Shown here piece by piece: positions 1-5,393 of a DNA stretch of 8,606 nucleotides. The stretch is from Undivivens sp041654215 (GTDB taxonomy: Bacteria; Omnitrophota; Gorgyraeia; Gygaellales; Profunditerraquicolaceae), in the NCBI GenBank assembly GCA_041654215.1, contig JBAZDY010000068.1, forward strand, positions 1 to 8,606, in the 5' to 3' direction. Positions within the stretch are counted from its first letter, which is position 1; each line of letters opens with the position of its first letter. A program made the position numbers and the translations under genes. Under the pieces are notes generated by a model, which was not told the DNA's origin, ran no database searches, and was given only the letters and a program-made list of their open reading frames with translations.

Positions 1-207
1 CTGCCGGCTGTAATGAACGCCGCGAATGAATCCTGCGTGGCGGCTTTCATTTCCGGCGGAATAGGTTTTATGGACATCCCGGCCGTGGTTTCTTTGGTAA
101 TGGAGGCGCACAAAGACCGGGGAGACGATTCCCTGGAAGCGGTCTTCGAGGCCGACGCCTGGGCCAGACAGAAGGCGGAGTATTTCCTCCGCAGGAGGCG
201 TAAATAA
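1..207 (+). CDS. dxr: 1-deoxy-D-xylulose 5-phosphate reductoisomerase, C-terminal part
   Basis: This is the last 68 residues of Dxr (IspC); the frame is open from base 1, so the gene starts upstream of the window. Dxr converts 1-deoxyxylulose 5-phosphate to 2-C-methylerythritol 4-phosphate with NADPH, the first committed step of the MEP isoprenoid pathway, in the cytoplasm. The visible part begins LPAVMNAANE, which matches the LNAANE motif before the C-terminal helical domain. It continues with a typical AFISGGIGFMDIP segment and ends in a helix with the pattern DADAWAR followed by basic residues, as in other Dxr proteins. The NADPH-binding and catalytic metal-binding domains lie outside the window. 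The stop is 3 bp before the rseP start, and the rseP ribosome binding site lies inside the dxr 3' end, so the two are probably translationally coupled. The next MEP gene here, ispG, is one gene further on. The identification rests on the motif, the length of the tail and the neighbours. Confidence 0.93.
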   Translation: MPAVMNAANESCVAAFISGGIGFMDIPAVVSLVMEAHKDRGDDSLEAVFEADAWARQKAEYFLRRRRK

Positions 208-210
208 AAT

Positions 211-1278
211 ATGTTTTCTCTGTTGATTTTCGTTATACTTCTCGGCGCGCTCATCTTCGTGCATGAATTGGGACATTTTCTGATGGCGAAGCGCGCCGGG
301 GTGAGGGTGGAGAGATTTTCACTGGGGTTCGGCCCGGTCCTGTTCGGCAAGACGGTCAACGGTACCTTGTATTCGCTTTGCGCCGTGCCGCTCGGCGGGT
401 TCGTTAAGATGGCCGGCGACGCGGCCGGGGAGGCGAAAGGCGGCAGGGACGAATATTGTTCCCAGCCGGTGTTCAAACGCGCCTTGATCGTAGCCTGCGG
501 CCCTTTTATGAATTATCTCACCGGGATAATCTGTTTCATCCTGGTTTTCTGGATCGGTTATCCGTCTCTCGGCACGAAGATCGGCCTGGTTTTGGACGGT
601 TACGGGGCGCAGGCGGCCGGCATGCTAAAAGGGGACAGGATAATTTCCATAGACGGGAGCAAGACCCTTTACTGGGAGGACGTCCAGCGATTGATGCGGC
701 TCAAACAGTCTTCCGGTAACGTGCTGGTGGTCGTTGACAGGGACGGGAAGAGTCTTGAACTGGATGTCCGGCTTAAGGCCGGCCCCGCAACAGGGGTAAA
801 GTCCGGGGTCTTCCTTGGGGTTTCTCCCGCGGAAGAAACGCTGGTGATAAAACGCGGTTTCATCGAGTCCGTGCGCCAGGGCGTCCTGCGTTCGGGAGAA
901 TTGACGGTATTGACGTATAAAGCGTTCTGGTGGATGATAACCGGCAGGTTATCGCTGAGGGATTCAGTGACCGGGCCTGTCGGCATATTCGTGATAACCT
1001 CCAAGGCGGTCAGCGTCGGGATAAGCGCGGTGTTGAGCCTGGCCGCGGTGCTGAGCCTCAGCCTGGCCATATTCAACCTTCTTCCGTTCCCGGTGCTCGA
1101 CGGGGGGCATCTGGCGTTCCTTCTGCTGGAAAAACTGCGCGGCCGGCCGCTTTCGGCAAGGGCGGAGAACATTGTCGGCAATGCGGGTATGTATGCCCTT
1201 ATACTGATGGCGGTGTTCGTGACTTACAACGACGTATTGAGATTTTTCGGCGACAGGATCAAATACTTTTTCCGGTGA
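211..1278 (+). CDS. rseP: RseP-type site-2 intramembrane zinc metalloprotease
   Basis: A 355-residue membrane protease of the S2P/M50B family, which cuts single-pass membrane proteins within the bilayer. E. coli RseP cleaves the anti-sigma factor RseA and leftover signal peptides; the substrate here is unknown. The first transmembrane helix carries the zinc-binding HELGH motif (residues 18-22, HExxH). The third metal ligand is in the NLLPFPVLDG motif (289-298, Asp297). Conserved QPVFKR (85-90) and GPFMN (97-101) lead into the second membrane helix (about 95-118). A single PDZ domain follows at about 122-205, and a last membrane helix lies at about 322-345. The length fits one-PDZ family members and is shorter than the roughly 450-residue two-PDZ E. 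coli enzyme. The AGGAGG at 193-198 lies 12 bases before the ATG, a slightly long spacing. It sits between the MEP genes dxr and ispG, a recurrent arrangement without a known direct functional reason. Confidence 0.96.
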   Translation: MFSLLIFVILLGALIFVHELGHFLMAKRAGVRVERFSLGFGPVLFGKTVNGTLYSLCAVPLGGFVKMAGDAAGEAKGGRDEYCSQPVFKRALIVACGPFMNYLTGIICFILVFWIGYPSLGTKIGLVLDGYGAQAAGMLKGDRIISIDGSKTLYWEDVQRLMRLKQSSGNVLVVVDRDGKSLELDVRLKAGPATGVKSGVFLGVSPAEETLVIKRGFIESVRQGVLRSGELTVLTYKAFWWMITGRLSLRDSVTGPVGIFVITSKAVSVGISAVLSLAAVLSLSLAIFNLLPFPVLDGGHLAFLLLEKLRGRPLSARAENIVGNAGMYALILMAVFVTYNDVLRFFGDRIKYFFR

Positions 1279-1293
1279 ACGGCGGTTGCAAAA

Positions 1294-1300
1294 AGAGGGA
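1294..1300 (+). promoter_or_regulatory. Ribosome binding site fixing the ispG start
   Basis: AGAGGGA lies 4 bases before the ATG at 1305. The reading frame is open much further upstream, to an ATG at 930, but that extension overlaps rseP in another frame and has no resemblance to IspG. The purine-rich site, and the fact that family homology begins right after 1305, decide the start. Confidence 0.75.
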
Positions 1301-1304
1301 TAAG

Positions 1305-2357
1305 ATGAAAAGACGCAAGACCAGAACGGTGCGGATCGGCGGGGTGCGGATCGGCGGCAACAATCCGGTGGCAATACAATCCATGACTAAAGTCAAGACC
1401 TCTTGCGTCGGCAAGGTCGCCTCCCAGCTGCGCCTGCTGGAAAAGGAAGGGTGCGAAATAATCCGTCTTTCCGTCAAGGACGCGGAGGACGCGCTGGCGC
1501 TGCGCAGGATAAAGCGCCTGACGAAAATGCCGGTGGTGGCCGACATACATTTCGACTGGCGCTTGGCGCTGGAGGCGATACGCAGCGGCGTGGACAAGAT
1601 CAGGATAAATCCCGGCAATATCAGCGACAGGAAGAATCTGGCGCAGGTGGCCGCGGCCGCTCTCTCAGCCGGTGTCGCCGTGCGCCTCGGTATAAATTCA
1701 GGTTCTCTGCCGGCCGGGAAAGGGGATACGGTCTCCCGTATGGTAAAGGGGGCTTTGCATTACCTGCGTATCCTTGAGGATGAAGGGTTGTCGCGGATGG
1801 TGGTTTCGTTAAAGGCGTCTTGCGCGGGGGAGACCGTCGACGCTTACACCAGAATGTCCTCTTTATGCGATTATCCCCTGCATCTGGGGGTCACAGCCAC
1901 CGGCCTGCCGGGGCATGGTCTTGTCAAGTCTTCAGTCGCCATAGGGGCATTGCTATTGAACGGGATCGGTGATACAATGAGAGTATCTCTTACCGACACC
2001 CCCCAGCAGGAAGTCAGGGCGGCCAAGCTTATCCTGGAGGCCGCAGGAGCGCGTACCTTCGGCCATGAGGTAATAAGCTGCCCGACATGCGGCAGGTGCG
2101 AAGTGGATCTCGCCGGGACGGTTAGGGAACTTGGGCGGGCGATCTCCGCCATGCCTGCGCAGAGAGGCAGGCATCTCAAGATTGCCGTGATGGGCTGCGT
2201 GGTAAACGGCCCCGGAGAGGCTTCTGCTGCCGATATAGGCATCGCTTTCGGCAAAAAAGAGGGACTACTCTTCAAATCCGGCAAGCCCTGCGGAAAAGTG
2301 AAATACGAAAATTGCCTGCCGGCGCTTTTGTCTGAAATAAGAAAGATGAGCGGATAG
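1305..2357 (+). CDS. ispG: 4-hydroxy-3-methylbut-2-enyl diphosphate synthase (IspG/GcpE)
   Basis: A 350-residue [4Fe-4S] enzyme of the late MEP pathway. It reductively opens the ring of 2-C-methylerythritol 2,4-cyclodiphosphate to give HMBPP, using flavodoxin or ferredoxin electrons. The N-terminal TIM barrel shows the expected IGG..PVAIQSMT (17-27), VADIHFD (78-84), RINPGNI (100-106) and VRLGINSGSL (126-135) motifs. The C-terminal cluster domain shows CPTCGR (Cys259, Cys262) and GCVVNGPGE (Cys298 and Glu305), the three Cys and one Glu ligands known from the family. The length fits the short bacterial form without the extra domain of plant and chlamydial enzymes. One oddity is LGVTATG at 194-200, where most homologues have TEAG, so the usual Glu is Ala198 (see findings). 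The N-terminus contains a perfect 15-bp tandem repeat encoding VRIGG twice. The ATG at 1305 is 26 bases past the rseP stop. Confidence 0.96.
   Translation: MKRRKTRTVRIGGVRIGGNNPVAIQSMTKVKTSCVGKVASQLRLLEKEGCEIIRLSVKDAEDALALRRIKRLTKMPVVADIHFDWRLALEAIRSGVDKIRINPGNISDRKNLAQVAAAALSAGVAVRLGINSGSLPAGKGDTVSRMVKGALHYLRILEDEGLSRMVVSLKASCAGETVDAYTRMSSLCDYPLHLGVTATGLPGHGLVKSSVAIGALLLNGIGDTMRVSLTDTPQQEVRAAKLILEAAGARTFGHEVISCPTCGRCEVDLAGTVRELGRAISAMPAQRGRHLKIAVMGCVVNGPGEASAADIGIAFGKKEGLLFKSGKPCGKVKYENCLPALLSEIRKMSG
1328..1357 (+). repeat. Perfect 15-bp tandem repeat in ispG
   Basis: The unit GGTGCGGATCGGCGG occurs twice head to tail with no mismatch, at 1328-1342 and 1343-1357. In the ispG frame it encodes VRIGG twice (residues 9-18). 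IspG proteins normally have two similar beta-strand elements here (V.VG.V.IGG), so the protein is not lengthened relative to the family. The identity at DNA level is still unusual for two units with synonymous freedom. Confidence 0.9.
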
Positions 2358-2385
2358 TCAACGCATAAAATAAGAGGATACGGTT

Positions 2386-3624
2386 ATGTTATGGACGAAG
2401 TCATTCATCCCTACTCTTAAAGAGACCCCGCAGGAAGCGGAGTCGGTCAGCCACCAGTTGATGCTGAGGGCAGGATTGATACGCATGCTTGTTTCCGGGG
2501 TCTATTCCTATTTACCGTTGGGCCTGCGCGTGCTGAATAATATCTGCCGCCTCCTGCGGCGCGAGATGGAGAGCGCCGGGGCGGCGGAACTGCTTTTACC
2601 GGCCCTGCAGCCTATAGACCTCTGGACGAGGTCCGGCCGTGAGAAAGATATTGCCGATATTATGATCAGGTTCGTAGACAGGAGAGGCCGTAATATATGC
2701 CTCGGGCCGACGCATGAAGAGGTGATTACCGACCTGGTGCGTTCTACCGTGAATTCCTACCGTCAGCTGCCGGTGGTGCTCTATCAGATACAGACCAAAT
2801 ACCGCGACGAGATACGTCCGCGTTTCGGGGTGGTCCGGTCCTGCGAGTTCATAATGAAAGATGCCTACAGTTTCGACCGCGACGAGGAGGGCCTGGAGAA
2901 GAATTACCGTAATATGTATGAAGCCTATCTGCGCATATTCGCTTCCTGCGGCTTGAAGGTAATGGCGGTAGAGGCGGATTCCGGGGTCATGGGAGGCAAG
3001 GTGTCTCATGAATTCATGGTGCCGGCGGCAAGCGGAGAGGACAGCGTATTTTGCTGCCCGTGTTGCGCGAAAACATACCCGGCTTCCGGTGAAGAGCGAA
3101 AATGTCCGTCATGCGGGGCTGAGATGAAGAAACACGGCACGCTGGAGATCGGGCACATCTTCAAGCTCGGGACCAAATACAGCGCGGCGCTGGGGGCCAA
3201 TTTCACGGATGAGGACGGTAAACAGCATCCGATAATAATGGGATGTTACGGTATCGGCGTGTCCCGTCTGATGGCCGCCGTGATAGAGCAGAACCACGAT
3301 CAGGCCGGGATCGTCTGGCCCGGGCAGATCAGTCCTTACAAGGTGGTGATCTCCGCGCTGGATATGACCAATCCTGTTATCGCCGCCAAGGCCGGCGAGG
3401 TTTACAACGATCTTTCCTCACGCGGAGTGGAGGTCATTCTGGACGACCGTCAAGAGCGCGCCGGCGTTAAATTCAAGGACGCCGAGCTCCTGGGTTTCCC
3501 GCTGCAGATAATTGTCGGTAAAGAGGCGGCCGGAAGCGGCAGGCTGGAGTTGAAGGCGCGCGGAAGCAGCGAGAAACTTTTGGCCGGCAAAGAGGAAATT
3601 TATAAAAGGGTGCTGGATTCTTAA
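2386..3624 (+). CDS. proS: Prolyl-tRNA synthetase, short form without the editing insertion
   Basis: A 412-residue class II synthetase that charges tRNA-Pro with proline. It follows the bacterial-type layout: motif 1 around GLRVLNNICRLL (46-57) to LLLPAL (69-74), GPTHEE at 107-112, motif 2 in KYRDEIRPRFGVVRS (138-152) to KDAYSF (158-163 region), and motif 3 GCYGIGVSRLMAA (286-298). A class IIa anticodon-binding domain follows from about 317, with the ILDDR..R.GVKFKDAELLG.P pattern. Typical bacterial ProRS is about 570 residues because a cis-editing INS domain sits between motifs 2 and 3. Here EFMVPAASGED (209-219) is joined to GHIFKLGTKYS (256-266) by about 40 residues containing CCPCC (223-227) and CPSC (240-243), a possible small zinc ribbon. 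Clearing of Ala-tRNA-Pro would then need a separate factor. AAGAGGA at 2372-2378 precedes the ATG by 7 bases. The reading frame is intact, so the short form is not a truncation. Confidence 0.95.
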   Translation: MLWTKSFIPTLKETPQEAESVSHQLMLRAGLIRMLVSGVYSYLPLGLRVLNNICRLLRREMESAGAAELLLPALQPIDLWTRSGREKDIADIMIRFVDRRGRNICLGPTHEEVITDLVRSTVNSYRQLPVVLYQIQTKYRDEIRPRFGVVRSCEFIMKDAYSFDRDEEGLEKNYRNMYEAYLRIFASCGLKVMAVEADSGVMGGKVSHEFMVPAASGEDSVFCCPCCAKTYPASGEERKCPSCGAEMKKHGTLEIGHIFKLGTKYSAALGANFTDEDGKQHPIIMGCYGIGVSRLMAAVIEQNHDQAGIVWPGQISPYKVVISALDMTNPVIAAKAGEVYNDLSSRGVEVILDDRQERAGVKFKDAELLGFPLQIIVGKEAAGSGRLELKARGSSEKLLAGKEEIYKRVLDS

Positions 3625-3640
3625 GAGGGTTTCTGTTAAA

Positions 3641-4120
3641 ATGGAAGAATGGGGCATGGAAACGCGTTTAAAAGCGCTGGTTGAGGAATATTTCAGCGGC
3701 CGCGGCCTGGAGATAGTGGAATATTCCTGTCGTGTTGAAGGCCGTATTTTTGCCTTGCGCATATTCGCGGACAGGCGCGAGGGAGGCATAAGTATGGACG
3801 AGTGCGCCGGGGCCAACCGGGAACTGACGCGCGTTATCGACGCGGCATTCGAGGGGACGGGCGGCCTGGATTATTCCCTGGAGGTTTCTTCTCCGGGAGC
3901 GGACAGACCCCTGCGGACCCGCAGCGACTTCTCCAGATGCAGAGGCGCGCTTGTGCATTTTTTTCTCAAAGAGCCTGTTGGCGGTAAAGTAGAGCCGGAA
4001 GGCACCTTGAAACAGGTTTGTGAGGAATACGTTGAAGCGGAGATTAACGGCGAAGCGATAAATGTGCCTTTCGGGATCATAAATATGGCAAAACAGGTGT
4101 TGAACAGGAATAGGGAGTGA
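3641..4120 (+). CDS. rimP: Ribosome maturation factor RimP
   Basis: A 159-residue protein of the RimP (YhbC/DUF150) family, which binds the 30S subunit during late assembly in the cytoplasm. The N-terminal alpha/beta domain covers about 1-90 and ends in the family signature YSLEVSSPGADRPL (78-91). The C-terminal Sm-like beta-barrel covers about 92-155. It sits directly before nusA and infB, which is the usual place for rimP in bacteria and supports the assignment. The ATG at 3641 has AGAGGG at 3624-3629, 11 bases upstream, overlapping the proS stop. A second in-frame ATG at 3656 has no better site and is the alternative start. Length agrees with the family (about 150-160). Nothing unusual was seen in the protein. 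Confidence 0.95.
   Translation: MEEWGMETRLKALVEEYFSGRGLEIVEYSCRVEGRIFALRIFADRREGGISMDECAGANRELTRVIDAAFEGTGGLDYSLEVSSPGADRPLRTRSDFSRCRGALVHFFLKEPVGGKVEPEGTLKQVCEEYVEAEINGEAINVPFGIINMAKQVLNRNRE
4112..4117 (+). promoter_or_regulatory. Ribosome binding site fixing the nusA start
   Basis: AGGGAG overlaps the rimP 3' end and lies 9 bases before the ATG at 4127. A TTG at 4121 is in frame but only 3 bases from this site, too close for normal initiation, so the ATG is preferred. The resulting start MSQELVAIIEQ is typical of NusA. Confidence 0.7.
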
Positions 4121-4126
4121 TTGGGT

Positions 4127-5359
4127 ATGAGTCAGGAATTGGTTGCTATAATAGAACAGATTGAAAGAGAAAAAGGGATAAAGAAGGAAGTCCTGCTGGA
4201 AGCCGTGCAGAGCGCTCTCGTCAGCGCAGCGCGCAAGGTGCTGGACGCCGAGCAGGAAGACAATATTACCGTCGAGATAGATCCCAAAAACGGCGGGATA
4301 AAGGCCTTCAGGGACGGTAAGGAGATAGACTCCATAGATTTCGGCCGTATCGCGGCATCTACCGCCAGGCAGGTGATCATACAGAAGATCCGGGAGGCTG
4401 AAAAGGAGGTAATTTTCAGCGAGTTCAACGGCAGGGTGGGAGAGATCGTTTCCGGCACCGTTTACAGGTTCGAGAAAGGCAACATCATCGTGGATCTGCT
4501 GGGAAAAGCGGAAGGGATACTCCCCAAAAGGGAACAGTCCAGCCGGGAGGAGTTCAAGCAGGGACAGCGCATCAGGGCTTATGTGGTGGAGGTCAGGAAA
4601 GAGACCAAAGGGCCGCAGATCATACTTTCCAGGGCCCATCCCAATATGGTGAAGAAGTTCTTTGAACTCGAGGTACCGGAGATATTCGACGGCATAGTGG
4701 AGATAAAATCCATGGCCAGACAGGCCGGGGAGCGCACCAAGATTGCCGTTTGGTCCAAGAACGACAAGGTCGATTCCGTGGGCGCCTGCGTAGGCATGCG
4801 CGGCAACCGCGTGCGCAATATCGTAAACGAACTCGGCGGGGAAAAGATAGACATAGTCAGGTATAACGACGACATCCGCGAATACATCAAAGCCGCGCTT
4901 TCTCCGGCAAAGATCAGCGAGATCAAACTCGACAAGGAGAATCTGAAAGCGCAGGTTATAGTTGACGACGACCAGTTATCCCTGGCCATCGGCAAGCACG
5001 GCCAGAATGTGCGTTTGGCCTCCAAGCTGATCGGCTGGGAGCTTGATATCCGCACCAAGAGCAGTCTTTTGGAGGGGGAAAACAAAGCGGCGGGAGCGAC
5101 GAGCGCAAAAGATGCCGCCGAGACCGCTTCCTCTCAGGTCCAGGCCGGAGACGGCGCGCCGGAGCAGGAAGAAATGGCGGGACTGAAGTCCCTGCCGGGA
5201 GCGGGAGAAAAGACCGTCGCGGCCCTGAAAGAGGCCGGATTCAATTCTCTCAGCGACATAGCCGGGGCTGCGGTGGAGGATCTGGTTAAAGTCAAGGGAA
5301 TAGGAGAGAAGAAAGCGGAAAAACTCATAACCGAAGCGAAAGGTCTTTTAAATAAATAG
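4127..5359 (+). CDS. nusA: Transcription termination/antitermination factor NusA
   Basis: A 410-residue RNA polymerase-binding elongation factor acting in pausing, intrinsic termination and antitermination. Domains in order: the N-terminal polymerase-binding domain (about 1-100); an S1 RNA-binding domain (about 103-170) starting GEIVSGTVYRFEKGN and including EGILPK; KH1 (about 195-270) with GMRG at 223-226; and KH2 (about 275-312) with GKHG at 289-292. A low-complexity linker rich in Ala, Ser and Glu (about 315-350) leads to a C-terminal helix-hairpin-helix segment (351-408), with the hairpins SLPGAGEKT and KVKGIGEKKA. Many NusA proteins end after KH2, while E. coli has two acidic repeat domains of related fold; here there is one such module. 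The gene starts 6 bases after rimP, so coupling is likely. It ends 34 bases before infB, with no ylxR or L7Ae-like gene between them. Confidence 0.96.
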   Translation: MSQELVAIIEQIEREKGIKKEVLLEAVQSALVSAARKVLDAEQEDNITVEIDPKNGGIKAFRDGKEIDSIDFGRIAASTARQVIIQKIREAEKEVIFSEFNGRVGEIVSGTVYRFEKGNIIVDLLGKAEGILPKREQSSREEFKQGQRIRAYVVEVRKETKGPQIILSRAHPNMVKKFFELEVPEIFDGIVEIKSMARQAGERTKIAVWSKNDKVDSVGACVGMRGNRVRNIVNELGGEKIDIVRYNDDIREYIKAALSPAKISEIKLDKENLKAQVIVDDDQLSLAIGKHGQNVRLASKLIGWELDIRTKSSLLEGENKAAGATSAKDAAETASSQVQAGDGAPEQEEMAGLKSLPGAGEKTVAALKEAGFNSLSDIAGAAVEDLVKVKGIGEKKAEKLITEAKGLLNK

Positions 5360-5393
5360 AGTTCAGCGTGTTGAACCGAGAGATTTTACCGAT

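Noticed and set aside
901..921. TTGACG and TATAAA boxes resembling promoter elements
   Set aside because: They lie inside rseP with a spacing of 9 bases instead of about 17, and no gene start follows at a suitable distance.
930..1304. In-frame upstream extension of ispG by 125 codons
   Set aside because: It overlaps rseP in a different frame, has a low-quality Arg/Gly-rich composition typical of a GC-rich shadow frame, and lacks resemblance to any IspG N-terminus. Family homology and the ribosome binding site point to 1305.
2386..3624. Short proS as a truncated pseudogene
   Set aside because: All catalytic motifs and the anticodon-binding domain are present in one intact frame with a good ribosome binding site. 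The missing part corresponds exactly to the optional INS domain.
4121..4126. TTG at 4121 as the nusA start
   Set aside because: It is only 3 bases from the ribosome binding site, and the ATG at 4127 gives a family-typical N-terminus.
3668..4639. 323-codon open frame on the minus strand across rimP and nusA
   Set aside because: It covers parts of two real genes and has no motif or ribosome binding site support, so it is a shadow frame.
5361..5376. Inverted repeat GTTCA-GCGTGT-TGAAC between nusA and infB
   Set aside because: The stem is only 5 bp with no following T-run, so it is not a credible terminator. It could be a chance hairpin in the intergenic gap.
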